Assembly (NCBI GenBank): GCA_963575745.1 | Contig: CAUYUJ010016142.1 | Location: 5,001-67,000 of the forward strand | Direction of reading: 5' to 3' | DNA: 62,000 nt | Origin: Prorocentrum cordatum | Lineage: Eukaryota; Sar; Dinophyceae; Prorocentrales; Prorocentraceae | Shown here: piece after piece, positions 11,226 to 21,590 of the stretch | Layout: each line of letters opens with the position of its first letter | Position numbering within the stretch: the stretch's first letter is position 1 | Notes under the pieces: model-generated | Database searches by the model: none | Seen by the model: the letters and a program-made list of their open reading frames with translations, nothing else | Told to the model about the DNA's origin: nothing | Made by a program: the position numbers and the translations under genes

Positions 11226-11890
11226 TTCGGAGGTGCTCGAGCGTCGCGAACAGACTAACATGGGAGAGGAACGAGCGTACCGCGTGCACAACACGTGGAT
11301 ATTGCAATGAAATCAGTGGACACTACCGCGCCGCAACAAACCCATACAAAAAATGTAGTCCAAACCATTGCACACAACAATGTTTTTGAGAATGGAGCTG
11401 GCGCTCGAGCCGGAAGCCGGCGCCGCTGGCGTCAGCTTATTACACCCCGTAGTAGCGCACAGTCATCGTCAAGGGCGTGCCGAATAATCAGGCCAGGTGA
11501 CGCTCCCAGAGGGGAACGATCCTCGCGAGGGGCGGAAAATATTGGGCCAGGTGACGCTGTGCGAAAAAATGGTGGAGCTGACAAAGATGACGGTGATGCT
11601 GCGCATCATGGCCACAATGCTTCTGTGCGACGATCGGCTGCGCTGGGCCCGCGCTGGGGCGCGACGCGGCGCGACGGGCTCGACGGCGTGACCCCATTCG
11701 AGCTTCCACAACTGACGGCGCTGGCCTGCACTGGGTCCACTCTGGGGCGCGACGCGACGGCGGCGGACGCGGCGCTAACGCGTGACGCTATGCGACATAC
11801 CAATTGCAATGGAACAAAACAATATACAAAAAAACGCCGGAACCCAGACAACCCCTCCAAGATGGTAAACGATAAGACTCCCAGCATGCA
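11226..11890. other. unassigned, with fragments shared with 19.0-19.9 kb
   Basis: 11400-11440 (GCGCTCGAGCCGGAAGCCGG..GCTGGCGTCAGCTTA) matches 19884-19926 (GCGCTCGAGCTGGAAGCCGG..GCCGGCGCCGACTTAA). 11515-11565 (AACGATCCTCGCGAGGGG, CAGGTGACGCTGTGCG) matches the satellite at 19060-19120. No coding gene seen. Confidence 0.5.
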
Positions 11891-11894
11891 ATTG

Positions 11895-12520
11895 CGGCCA
11901 ACGCTCGGGCGGGAGCACCGTTCCCAATCAGGGATGTCGCTGGCACTCGGGTAGGAGCACCATTCCCAATCATGGATGTGGCCAGCGCTCGAGCGGCAGC
12001 ACCATCCCCAATCAAGAATGTGGCCAGTGATCGGACGGGAGCACCGTTCCCAATCACGGATGTGGTCGGCGCGCACGCGACAGCACCAATCCTAATGAGG
12101 GCTGTGGCCAGCTTTCAGGCGAAAGAACCATTCGCAAGCAGGGATGTGGCCCGCGCTCGAACTGCAGCACCACACCCAGGCAGGCACGTGACCAGCGCTG
12201 AGGCAAGACGAGCAGTCTCAATCAGGGATGTGGCTAGCGCTCGGACATGAACACCGTTCCCAATCAGGGACGCGGCCAGCGCTCGAGCGGCAGCACCATC
12301 CCCGATCAAGGGTGTGGCTGGCGCTGGTACCACACCCAATCAAGGATATGGCTGGCGCTCTGGCGAGAGTACCATCCCAGTCAGGGATGTGGCCAGCGCG
12401 CAGGCGACCGCACCATTTCTTTGACAGAACTGTTGCCAGCGCTCAGGCGACAGCGCACCACTCCTGATCAGGGATGTGGCCTGCGCTCAGGCGGGAACAA
12501 CATTCCGACACAAGAGCCTG
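11895..12520. repeat. 42-bp minisatellite, about 14 copies
   Basis: Unit GATGTGGCCAGCGCTCGNG + CGGCAGCACCATTCCCAATCA, 42 bp in the best-conserved copies (for example 11935-12020). Copies to the right vary in length (about 28-45 bp). Forty-two bases is 14 codons, which explains open frames such as 12076-11606 on the minus strand with repeated HIxDWExCSRP-like peptides. Confidence 0.85.
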
Positions 12521-12555
12521 GCTGGAGTTCAAGTGTAGGCCGCGCCGGCTGTCTT

Positions 12556-12772
12556 CATCCTCCTGCTGCTTCTCCTTCTAATTCTTCTCCCGCTCGCTCC
12601 TCCCAAACCTCCCCAGTCTTACCCCGTACTCCTCCTCCTCCTTCTCCTCCTCCTTCTCCTCCTCCTCCTTCTCCTTGGCCTCCTTGTCTCCTCTGCCTGA
12701 TTCTCCTTCGCCCTCCTCCCCTCCTCCATCCTGCTCCTCCTCCTCCTCGTCCTCCTCCTTCTCCTCGAAAGA
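12556..12772. repeat. CTC/CCT microsatellite-rich tract
   Basis: Imperfect CTCCTC repeats for over 200 bp. Confidence 0.85.
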
Positions 12773-13340
12773 GCGTCGACTCGGCTTGGGAATTGCGCGT
12801 GGCAGCCAAACTCTGAAAGTATGGGGGAGGGTGTGGGAAGGAACGACGGGACTGAGGGGAGAACACGGAGGGGAGAGAGGAGCGGTTTCCCTTCCAGTCG
12901 CGCGGACGCGGATAAAATTACTCGCGTCCGAAACCGCGCGTTGAGTCTTTGTTGCGTCGACGCGGCGTCGACGCGACAAACTCCAGCCAAGTGGGCCGCG
13001 ATGCGCACGGAGGGAACTCCAGCACATTCATTACTCAATTCCAACAAAGCATTCCTCAATTCCAACAGGAAAGTAGCCAAACGCATGCCAGCCAGTCAGG
13101 TTGCGCAGGTTGCTTGCGCAGAGCAGGTATGGAGGTGGAGGTGTGAATGCATGGAGGAATGATGGTATGGAAAAGAAGAGACTACGGAGGAGTGGATGCA
13201 TAAAACATCAGAACGAAGTCAAGTGCATGCAGCTATGGGCGCACGCGGACATGGATGAAAAGCCGTATGGATGCGTGGACTCTGAGTGTGGACTATGGAT
13301 ACACGAACGTATGGTGATACATTATATGGATCCATAAATA
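12773..13340. other. unassigned sequence
   Basis: No gene recognised. 12954-12976 contains two copies of the self-complementary 10-mer GCGTCGACGC separated by one base. 13030-13075 has AATTCCAACA repeated. 13120-13180 has GGTATGGAGG-like direct repeats. Confidence 0.4.
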
Positions 13341-13347
13341 TGTGTGT

Positions 13348-13364
13348 ATATATATATATATACA
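13348..13364. repeat. short (TA)n microsatellite
   Basis: TATATATATATATA, followed by a GCCGCGCGGCGC palindrome. Confidence 0.8.
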
Positions 13365-13539
13365 TGCTGCGCCGCGCGGCGCATCGGCTCGGGCCGCGTC
13401 AGCGGCGTGCGCATGGCCAACAAGCGCAGCGGAGGGCAGGGAGTGGATGGGGTTCGGGAAATGGGAAGGCGGTAAAAGTGATTGCTACGCGAACAAGTCG
13501 AGGAAAACGCAGGCGAGAAACGGCGTGGCGCGCCGGTTT

Positions 13540-13800
13540 CGTGGGGCTCTTTTGGGAATGCTTTTGGGGACCCAGTGGGTCGTATTGGAAGCCTTGTGGG
13601 CCATCTGGAGGCCGTCTTGGGCGTGTTCGAACGATCTGTCCGCGTTTCGGGGCCTCTTGGAGGCCTCTGGCGGCCTTTTTCAACAATGTTGGGGTTTGAT
13701 TGGGCCGTTTTGGAGCGGCCCTGGGCCGTCTCGGCGCCCCGGTGGAAGCCTGTGTGGACGGTTTTTGGGCGTCCTGGGCCGTCTTGGACCGTCATGCATT
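13540..13800. repeat. solitary copy of the ~320-bp unit
   Basis: Matches the tandem units at 16460-17340: CTCTTTTGGG..GGGACCC..GTGGG..TTGGAAGCCTTGTGGGCCATCTGGAGGCC, then CGAACGATCTGTCCGCGTTTCGGGGCCTCTTGGAGGCC, then CCTTTTTCAA and a TGGAGC end. Built from the TCTTGGGGCC decamer. Confidence 0.75.
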
Positions 13801-14279
13801 AAAACCAAAAGAATTATCCGGACGAAGGACCCAACCAAATGCAGGTGTGAGTACCGCAATTGTGATTCACTTTTTCGGTGGTGATCTCTATGAAGCAACG
13901 AACCGTGCTAGGGGTGTGCCGAAATTAATGGCGTGGCACACAACGCGAGCGAAAACGATTGATCTGATTACGTAGGGACTGAACGCCGGCGAATATGAGC
14001 GCGAGTGCGTCTGACTGCGAACGAATACGCGTGCGAGCGAGTCTACGTGCATGAATGCGGGTATGACAAAGCGTGGTGTATTTGTACATGAATGTCAATA
14101 GTTTGGGAATGACTGCCCCTGAGTACTCGTGACGCCGGGCGTGGCCGCCGCAAGGAGCTTCCCCGGGACTCCCCGACGGCGTCGCCCGCGCGCCGCGACG
14201 CCAATGTCGGCGCGCCCCCCCGCGAGGATCGCGCCCGCTTCCTCCCCTTCGTTTACTCCCTCTTTGCCCGCGCACTCAA
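13801..14279. other. unassigned sequence
   Basis: 13980-14060 has a GCGAGTGCGTCTGACTGCGAAC type of GCG/AATACG repeat. No gene recognised. Confidence 0.35.
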
Positions 14280-14890
14280 AAGTCCAAGGCTGCGGGCGCA
14301 GCGCAGCGCGGAGCCCCCGCGACGCGCGCAGGTCGCCCTGGATGGGGTCCCAGCCACGCGCGCGGGTCGTCCGCTGCGCGGGGCAAAGGGAGCTAGCTGG
14401 CTGGTTGATAGCGGGCAAGGCTCTTGCCGCTGGGCAGAAAGACGACGGGCAATCGAGGCGCTAGGCAGAACGCAGCACGGAGCCCCCGCGACGCGCGCCG
14501 GTCGCCCCGGAGGGGTCCCAGCGACGCGCGCGGGTCGCCCGCTGCGCGGGGCAAAGAGAGCTAGCCGGCTAGCGGGCAAGGCTCCTGCCGCTGGGCAGAA
14601 CGACGACGGGCATTCGAGGCGCCGGGCAGAACGCAGCGCGGAGCCCTCGCGACGCGCGCCGGTCGCCCAGGAGGGGTCCCAGCGACGCGCGCGGGTCGTC
14701 CGCTGCGTGGAGCAAAGAGAGCTAGCAGGCTGGCTGATAGCGGGCAAGGCTCTTGCCGCTGGGCAGTGTGACGACGGGCGGGCGAGGCGCAGTGCAGAAC
14801 GCAGCGCGGAGTTCCTGCGACGCGCGCTGGTCGCCCCAAGAGGGTCCCAGCGACGCGCGCGGGTCGACCGCGGCGCGAGGCCAAACAAGT
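14280..14890. repeat. ~165-bp tandem repeat, four copies
   Basis: GGGGTCCCAGCGACGCGCGCGGGTC begins near 14344, 14512, 14673 and 14842 (spacings 168, 161 and 168). Each unit also holds GAGAGCTAGC..GCTGG, GCAAGGCTCTTGCCGCTGGGCAG and GCGGAGCCC..CGACGCGCGC. The array stops directly before the helicase remnant's stop codon. Confidence 0.9.
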
Positions 14891-14934
14891 AGTCAGACCG
14901 CCGAGAGACGGCGAGGCTCGGGCGGGCCGCTCCT

Positions 14935-15545
14935 CAGATCAAGCCTCGCGGATAAACTCGGTGAAGCCCAGCTCCCTGGCGAGGGCCGTCGCCTCCCTCC
15001 TGCACCGCTTCGCGCGCGCAGCAAACTGCTCCAGCTGCTTCCGCAAGCCCTCCGGCGGCCCTGCTGGGAAGAACTCGATGCGCGGCGCCCGATGAGCAGG
15101 AGGTCCTCGTGGCGCGTGGCGCGCGAGAGCAGCGCGTAGAGCTCCAGCCACCAGTCGTCGTCCTCCTTCTTGCCGTTCCCCATTTCGTGGCGGCCGCAGT
15201 CCAGGATCACGCCTGGGTGATGTCGGCCGAAGGAGCAGCGCGCTGGAAAGGCGACGGCCCAGGGCGAGAGTCCACGGGACCGAGAGAAGGTCTGGCTGCG
15301 GACTGCTCGCGCCCAGCAGGTCTGGCCGAAAACTGCCCCAGAGCACCGTTCACTCGCCCCGTGGCCTTCGCGCATGGTGCGCCCCTGGCACGCCACCGTG
15401 GTGATGACCCTGCCGTGCGAGCACGGGAAGCCCGTTGGGGTGACCTTGGAAGTGCGGAAAGTGAACGGTTCCGACGTGCGAGGCTCAATGAACACCAGCA
15501 GGCCCGTGAGTTCACCCGTGAGGCTCTCGTCGTGGCCCTTCGCTG
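14935..15545 (-). pseudogene. 3' end of a superfamily 1-type helicase gene
   Basis: Minus-strand C-terminal helicase piece. From about 15545 it reads GHDESLTGELTGLLVFIEPR..PTGFPCSHGRVITTVACQGRTMREG, then (after the candidate intron 15213-15365) VILDCGRHE..DDDWWLELYALLSRATRHEDLLLI, then APRIEFFPAGPPEGLRKQL..ARELGFTEFIREA and a stop. TTVACQGRT fits the motif V region and LYALLSRATR..LLLI the motif VI region of Pif1/RecD-like helicases common in dinoflagellate genomes. A single missing base at 15088-15091 shifts the frame between LLLI and APR. The upstream part is replaced by satellite DNA at about 15546, so motifs I-IV are absent. It is either a broken gene or a last exon preceded by a satellite-filled intron. 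Family call is from motif memory. Confidence 0.7.
15213..15365 (-). other. candidate GC-AG intron, 153 nt
   Basis: On the minus strand the exon ends ..ATGCGCGAAG, followed by GCCACGG; the 3' end is ..ATCACCCAG before GCGTGATCC. Joining gives ACC-ATG-CGC-GAA-GGC-GTG-ATC (TMREGVI), exactly the expected helicase sequence, whereas the unspliced translation inserts 51 unrelated residues. GC-AG introns with AGG at both boundaries are typical of dinoflagellates. Being a multiple of three, it leaves the frame open and could be missed. Confidence 0.7.
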
Positions 15546-16265
15546 GAGCTCCCTATGGGGCCACGAAACCTTGTACTGGGTGAGGGAGACGCATGCGGAC
15601 TGCGCCACGGGGACCTTCGGTGGGGCTCCCTGTGGAGCCACAAAACGCTGTACTGGGTGAGGGAGACGCATGCGGACTGCGCCACGGGGACCTTCGGTGG
15701 GGCTCCATGTGGGGCCATGAAACGCGGTACTGGGTGAGGGAGACGCATGCGGACTGCGCCACGGAGACCTTCGGTGGAGTCCCTTTATGGGGCCACGAAA
15801 CGTGTGAGTGATGTGCCGCAATTAATGGCGGGGACGCATGCGGATTGTGCCAGTGGGACCTGCGGCGGAGCTCCTATGGGGCCACGAAACGTGTGAGGGG
15901 TGTGCCGAAATGAATAGCGGTGACGCATGCGGACTGTGCCACTGGGACCTTCGGCGGAGCTCCTATGGGGCCACGAAGCGTGTGAGGGTGAGCCGAGATG
16001 AGTGGCGGGGACGCATGCGGACTGTGCCACTGGGACCTTCGGCGGAGCTCCTGTGGGGCCACGAAACGTGTGAGGGGTGGGCCGAAATGAATAGCGGGGA
16101 CGCATGCGGACTGTGCCACTGGGACCTACGGCGGAGCTCCTGTGGGGCCACAAAACGTGTGAGGGGTGTGCCGAAATGAGTGGCGGGGACGCGTGCGGAC
16201 TGTGCCACTGGGACCTTCGGCGGAGCTCCTATGGAGCCACGAAACGTTGTACTGGGTGGGGGAGA
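15546..16265. repeat. 77-89 bp satellite, nine copies, orientation A
   Basis: GGGGCCACGAAACG begins near 15557, 15634, 15711, 15789, 15878, 15967, 16055, 16144 and 16233. The first three spacings are 77-78 bp, the later ones 88-89 bp (an extra GTGTGAGGGGTGTGCCGAAAT segment replaces GTACTGGGTG). Each unit has GACGCATGCGGACTG and GGGACCTTCGG.GGAGCTCC. The same family lies inverted at 30285-31510. Confidence 0.9.
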
Positions 16266-16285
16266 CGACGATGATGACGATGATG

Positions 16286-16317
<32 letters not shown>

Positions 16318-16352
16318 GGTGATGATGATGATGATGATGATGATGATGAGAG
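16266..16352. repeat. (GAT)n microsatellite
   Basis: About 28 GAT/GGT units, directly abutting the satellite and followed by GGAGGA tracts. Confidence 0.9.
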
Positions 16353-16374
16353 GAGGGGAGGAGGGAGGAGGAAG

Positions 16375-16445
16375 GAGGAAGGAGGAGGAACGCGGGGCGA
16401 TCTCTTCAAAACGAAGACCCAACACCACAGGATGGTTGGGAAAGA
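16375..16445. repeat. composite junction shared with 30.1 kb
   Basis: GGAGGAACGCGGGGCGAT.TCTTCAAAACG..GACCCAACA.CAC.GGATGGT is the reverse complement of 30135-30215. In both places it sits between a trinucleotide/GGA tract and sits next to the 77-bp satellite, so a composite block was copied or inverted as one unit. Confidence 0.75.
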
Positions 16446-17340
16446 ATACATGCATGATTTTGGCTTCTGGGGCTCTTTTGGGGTGTTCTCGTGGGGACCC
16501 CCTTGGGCTGTGCTGGAAGCCTTGTTCGCCATCCAGTGGCCATCTTGGGCGTGTTAGAACGATAGCTCGGTGACCGTAACTCTCTTGGAGGCCTCTCGCG
16601 GCCCTTTTCAAATGTATTAGGGCTGTTTGGGACCGTCTGGGGGCGTGCCTGGGTCGTCTCGGCGCCCTCGTGGGGGCCTGTTGGAGCGATATTCGGGTGT
16701 TCGGGACCGGCTTGGAGCGTCGGGAAGCTGCACAGGCAGGAACGCTGAAATGTGCCCCACACCGAAGGAACATCCATGATTTTGGCTTCGTGTGGCCCGT
16801 TTGGGTATGCTCTCGGGGACCCCGTGGGCAGTGTTGGAAGCCTCGCGGGCCATCTGGAGGCCATCTTGGGCGTATTCGGACGATCCGTCCGCGTTTCGGG
16901 GCCTCTTGGAGGCCTCTTGCGGCCCTTTTCAACGGTGTTAGGGCTTTCTGGAGCCGTCAGGAGGCGGACCTGGGCCGTCTCGGAGGCGCGGTGGAAGCCT
17001 GTTTGGAAGATTTCTGGGTGTACTGGACAGTATTGGAGCGTGGGGATGGGGAAAAGGCAGAAGCGCTTAAATGAACCAAAAGCCTAAGGAAAATCCACGC
17101 TCTTGGCTTCTTGGGGCCCATTTGGGACTGCTCCTGGGGACCCCTTGGGCCGTGTTGGAAGCCTTGTGGTCCATGCGGAGGCCATCTTGGGCGTGCTAGA
17201 ACGATATTTGAAGGCTTCTTGAAGGCTTTCCGCGACTGCAGGCTTCTTGGAGGCCTGTCGCGGCACTTTTCAGCTGTGTTGGGGCGGTCTTGGGCCGTCC
17301 GGGGGCGGCCCTGGCGGCCCGGTCCCGCCATGGAGTGTCG
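16446..17340. repeat. three tandem ~320-bp units
   Basis: Units start near 16462, 16785 and 17103 with GG.CTTCTGGGGC.C.TTTGGG, followed by TGGGGACCCC.TGGGC.GT.TTGGAAGCC and GGCCATCTTGGGCGTG, CTCTTGGAGGCCTCT.GCGGC.CTTTTCA and an end rich in GGGAC/GGAGCGT. Spacings are about 323 and 318 bp. Built on the TCTTGGGGCC decamer. A further copy is at 13540-13800. Confidence 0.8.
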
Positions 17341-17377
17341 GGGGCCCCCTCCAGGGCCCCCTTGCTTGGTGCGCAGG

Positions 17378-17379
<2 letters not shown>

Positions 17380-17409
<30 letters not shown>

Positions 17410-17410
17410 C

Positions 17411-17458
<48 letters not shown>
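17380..17458. repeat. (AT)n microsatellite
   Basis: TATA repeats of 24 and 45 bp interrupted by TTATATATACATT. Tyr/Ile open frames are artefacts. Confidence 0.95.
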
Positions 17459-17459
17459 A

Positions 17460-18365
17460 GCGTCGTCGGCTCGCTCGGGGAATCTGTGGGGCCTCTTGGA
17501 CCGCCTTGAAAGCCGTGAAGGCTCAAAATCGTATATTTCGACTACAGGAATGTAGCGAATTTGGTCTCTTGGGATCTTCTAGGGAATGCTCTTGGCTTGG
17601 GACGTCTCGGAGGCTTCTTGTACCTTCTTGGGGCCATCTTGGGCCGGGTTGGGCGACTCCTGGCCTTCTTGGGCCCTCTTGGGGCCCGTTTTGGGGCGAA
17701 CTTGGGCAGTCGTGGGCAGCCCGTGGGACGTCTTGGCCCTCTTCTTTGGGCTGTCTTGAGGGCCTCTTGGGGACTGTCTTAAGCTTGGGCAAGTCTTGGG
17801 AGCCTCTTTGGCCGTCTTCAAAGCAATGAAGGCCGAAAAGTCGCATATGCTACAAATGCACGCTTCCCCATAAGAATTCAACGATTGTGGCTCCTCCTGG
17901 GAGTGCTCTTGGAGGCCTCTTGGGACGCCTCGGAGCCTTCTTGGACCATCTTGGGGCCATTTTGGGCCGTGTTGGGCGACTCGGGGCCTTCTTGGGCCGT
18001 CTTGAGCGCCGTCTTGGGGCCAACTTGGCCGTCTTAGGCGGCCCTTAGGTCGTCTTGGCGCTCTTTTGGGCTGGCTGGGGGGCCTCGTGGGAACGTCTTG
18101 GGCTGTCTAGGGGAAGTCTTTTGAGCCTCTTGGTCCGTCTTGAAGGCTGCGAAAGATGAAAACTCGTACATGCTAAAAATGTACGTTTCCCCATGAGAAT
18201 GTAATGATTTGGGCCTCTTGGGTCCCTCCTGGGGGTGGTCTGGGAGTCCTTCTGGGCCGTATTGGGCAGCTCGGGACGGTCTTGCGCCGTCTTGGGGGCC
18301 TCTTGGAACCCTCTTGGCTCGTTTTGGCACCCTCTTGGCCTCTCGGGGCCGCCTGTGGGGAGCGA
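17460..18365. repeat. decamer-based repeat block, ~325-bp super-units
   Basis: TCTTGGGGCC decamers with a recurring non-decamer segment GCATATGCTACAAATGCACGCTTCCCCATAAGAA (about 17843) and TACATGCTAAAAATGTACGTTTCCCCATGAGAA (about 18168), written here in parts. The core ATGCT.AAAATGTACGTTT also recurs in every unit of the 38.4-41.1 kb array, linking these blocks. Confidence 0.75.
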
Positions 18366-19050
18366 AGCGGGGGGGGGGTATCAGCGGGCTTCCGCCGATG
18401 GTTGCGGGGTCGGCCGGCCCAGGCCGGGAGGGGGGGGAACCTACTCATTCATATGGTACATAATGTCTGAATGGGGCCTGAGGGCATGGAGACGTTGGTA
18501 GATAGAGAAATATGTGCGTGGACGAAGAAAGGTGTGGATGCATGGATGTGTGAATGCATGCGCACAAGAAAACCACGCGCACGCTTTCGCTCTACTCTGG
18601 CACATGTGCAACAGACGTAGCATCATAAACACATCGTGGAAGCCCACACGACGATCTCGAGTCTTGAAAAGGATCTCGAGTCTTGAAAAAATATCTCGAG
18701 ACGTGTTCAAAGCATGTCCCCCGAGAGCTGAAGAGACGTCTAAAGAAACTACACTCGTAGGGGGGTATTGTGCCCTCTGGGACTGTCTTGGGTTCTTGGA
18801 GCCGTTGTGAATGTCTTCTGGGGTGTCGGCAGGTCCTATTGGGAGCCGTTTGGAGCCCCTTGGGGCTCTCCTGAGGTCTTCTCTGCGATGTTCAGGCATC
18901 TTTAGGTTGTCTGGAACCCTGATTTTCCCATAGAACATAGCCAACTGGGACGGTGTTGGAGCTTCCAGTAGAGCACAGTCCTCGTCAGTGGTGCGCCGAA
19001 TCGCGCCAGTCAGCGCTTTGGCACTTCTCACCTGGGGCTGTAGTTAGAGA
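18366..19050. other. unassigned sequence
   Basis: Poly-G tract at 18370-18379 and 18431-18438. 18655-18700 has GATCTCGAGTCTTGAAAA twice. No gene recognised. Confidence 0.4.
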
Positions 19051-19054
19051 TTCT

Positions 19055-19440
19055 GGGGAGGAGCGATCCTCGCGAGGGGTGCGTAGTGTTAGGCAAGGTG
19101 ACGCTATGCGGATGTCGCTGGTGGTGCTATAGCTGGAGCTCCCTGTGGATCGCACTCCTCGCGAGGGATGCGCCGAATCAGGCCACGTGGTGCAATGAGA
19201 GTTGCCCCAGTGGGACCGGAATTGGGGCTCCCTGTGGAGCACGATCCTCGTGAGTGGTGCGCCGAAGTAGGCCACGTGGTGCTATGCGAGTTCCTCCATT
19301 GGGACCGTAGTTGGGGCTCCCTGTGGAGCACGATCCTCGTGAGGGGTGTGCCGAGTTTGGAGATGTGATGATGTGCAAGTTCCTCCACCGGGGCCGCGCC
19401 TGGAGCTTCCCCAAGAGTCGAGCCTCGCGAGTGGCATGCC
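19055..19440. repeat. ~85-bp satellite, about four copies
   Basis: GGGGCTCCCTGTGGAGCACGATCCTCGTGAG.GGTG.GCCGA recurs near 19136, 19229 and 19314, with a diverged copy near 19050. Each contains GGCCACGTGGTGC.ATG.GAGTT and CC..TGGGACCG. Unit layout (GTGTGCCGA then a GGGACC then GGAGCTCC) resembles the 89-bp satellite at 15.8-16.2 kb and may be related to it. Confidence 0.75.
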
Positions 19441-19540
19441 GAGTTGGCGGACGCGATCCTCGGGGGGTGGGCGCTGCCTTTGGCGAGGCAGCACAATGTT
19501 TGGTGTCCGTTCCATGGGAGCCTGCGTGGCTCCCGGCGCT

Positions 19541-19612
19541 GCCCGATTTGGACAGGATTTGGACAGGATTTGGAACAAATTTGGACCAGATTTGGACCAG
19601 ATTTGGAGTGGA
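19541..19612. repeat. 12-bp tandem repeat GATTTGGACCAG
   Basis: Six imperfect units, GATTTGGACAG/GATTTGGACCA. Confidence 0.85.
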
Positions 19613-19930
19613 TTCGCGGGGGCTGGAAGAACGAGGAGGACAAGGGGGAACAGGAGGGGAGAGGAGGAGCAGGAGGATGGGCCAAATGCGGCCCCTGCGC
19701 GGTCCAGATGCAGGAAACGCGGATTGCAATGTCGCCGCCCAAGGCTCCCATGAGCAGACATCGAGCACAGTGCAAGTCCCCTACTGGGGCCGCGGCTGGC
19801 TCAGCGTAGCATCACAACAAAACGCAAGCAGGCATAACATCTGCAGCCACAATCGCTGGAGACAGGGCCGTGTTTGAAAATGCCTCCAGCGCTCGAGCTG
19901 GAAGCCGGCGTCGCCGGCGCCGACTTAACA

Positions 19931-20123
19931 TTATGTCGGGCGTGTCCCCCTACAGGGGGATTTCCGACGAAAAATAAACAAGGACCCCCAAAATAAGCAA
20001 ACAATAGTCCAAAAATAGTATGTGGACTGTTGTTTGAGTATCTTTTGACCTTTTCGGGGTATTTCGGAGTATTTTTTAATTGTTCGTCGAAAATCCCTCT
20101 GTAGGGGGACACGCCCGACATAC
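19931..20123. mobile_element. MITE 1 (hAT-like, 8-bp TSD)
   Basis: A 193-bp element with terminal inverted repeats: left TATGTCGGGCGTGTCCCCCT ACAGGGGGATTTCCGACGAA and right end its near-perfect complement (about 36 bp). It is flanked by ACTTAACA at 19923-19930 and 20124-20131, an 8-bp target duplication. The interior is AT-rich (AAATAAACAAGG, AGTATCTTTTGACC) and non-coding. TIRs plus an 8-bp duplication suggest a non-autonomous hAT-type transposon. Two relatives are at 22735-22871 and 53979-54137. Confidence 0.9.
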
Positions 20124-20131
20124 ACTTAACA

Positions 20132-20830
20132 CCCCCCAGTGTATCATAAGGACGCACGATGAGGATGCAAGGGCCTCGGAGAGCTGTTTCGAAGCTTTTC
20201 GAGCGGGGCGCGGCAAAAGAGGCCAAGGATGGGCCGAGGAGGCAAGGATGCAAGGGTACCCATTGGGAAGGCTGCCCATCCTTGTGAGCGTTTTTTTACT
20301 CGGCGCTTCGACACTGGGAGGAAGGGGGGGTGGAGAGGGGGGGGGTCTGGCTCCAGACCTCTGCTTCGCGCGACTGTTTGCACCAGGGCGTCCATTACGG
20401 GGGAGGCTCCACCTGCTGGAAACAGGCGCCCCAAAAACAGCCGAGATCCACTCCAGCGGAGGGGGGGGGGGGGGAGGGGAGGTCCGCGCAGATCGGCAAA
20501 ACAACGAATAAAAAAACGACCACACGCGGGTCGACTGTACCCTGTGCTGTCTCGACGCTCCCTTGGACTGTCTTGGTGCTCCGCTCTGGACCTCGTGGGC
20601 TGCCTCGGGGCTCTGTGGGGCCTCCTGGGGCGCCCGGGGGGTACGCTGGTGAGCGCGCTGTCCCTCCCGGCTCCGCCCTCTAACACTAGAAGCCTCGAGA
20701 TGGTCGCCAACACCACCACGCGAGGCTGCCTCCACTGCGAGAAGATGATCCTCGACTTCGGTGTTGGTAGTAGCATTAGGGGGCGGAAGATCCTCCCCCG
20801 ATCATCATCTCCCCTACAAGCGAAGCCGTT
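20132..20830. other. unassigned, with poly-G tract
   Basis: G14 run near 20460-20473. No gene recognised; minus-strand frames contain no known domain. Confidence 0.4.
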
Positions 20831-20905
20831 TAGTAAACGCACGCAAAGAAGGAATCAAACAGGGCAGGGATGTTTAGCAAACGCCCAGGGCCGTTTAGTA
20901 AACGC
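20826..20905. repeat. GTTTAGTAAACG palindrome, three copies
   Basis: CGTTTAGTAAACGC near 20828, TGTTTAGCAAACGC near 20870 and CGTTTAGTAAACGC near 20891. The core GTTTA-G-TAAAC is a perfect 5-bp inverted repeat. Function unknown. Confidence 0.7.
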
Positions 20906-21215
20906 CAAGTGTCCCGTCTGGGTGGTTTGTCCTCCCTTGAAATATGTCGGCCACCTAGAAGCCCGAATATGACCACCATCACCGAGATTGGGAGCATCGT
21001 CCCTCTGTAGAAGCACACCGCCGATTTTGGTGTTGGTGTCAAGCTCTAGGCCTCCGATAACAGAGAATCCCACCAGCCCTTTAGGGCGTAGGTGGTCTAG
21101 AGCGTTTCCTCTGCCAACCCCCCTTCTTTCCCTTCGGGGAGGGGTTTACCCCTCCCCTTACCCCTCCCCACTGACCTGGACGGGGCGTTCCGCGACGCGT
21201 TGGGACGCCCAAGAT
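20906..21215. other. unassigned sequence
   Basis: No recognised gene. 21115-21175 contains CCCCTTCTTTCCCTTCGGGG and repeated CCCCTCCCC. Confidence 0.4.
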
Positions 21216-21590
21216 GGCCCAAGACTGCTCCAAGAGCGAAAAGGCGAGAAAGCACAAAACATTGATTTTCCTTAGGTTTTGGAAGGATTTTGGCCTCTTG
21301 GGGGGGCCCAAGAGGCGATCCGAGGCACTCTAGAGGGGCGAGGCTAATTGAGGCTCCCCCCTTCTTTGATAGATCTCCTCCAAGATGGCCCCAAGAGCGC
21401 CCCGAAAGGCTCCCAAGAGCGCCCCAAGAGCGCCCCAAGAGGCCCCAAGAGGCCCCCAAGAGGCCTCCAAGAGGCCTCCAAGAGACTCCCAAAAGGCCAC
21501 AAGAAGCTCCCCGAGATACGCAAGAGGCCTCCGGGACCGCCAAGAGGCCCCAAAGACGGCCCAAGAGGCCCCCAAGCTCGCCATTGTCCT
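21216..21590. repeat. decamer minisatellite block
   Basis: CCCAAGAGCGCC/CCCAAGAGGCCC units, same orientation as 4084-5160. Confidence 0.85.

Noticed and set aside
7726-12520. CRISPR array
   Set aside because: Repeats are tandem with no unique spacers, no cas genes are present, and the sequence is eukaryotic.
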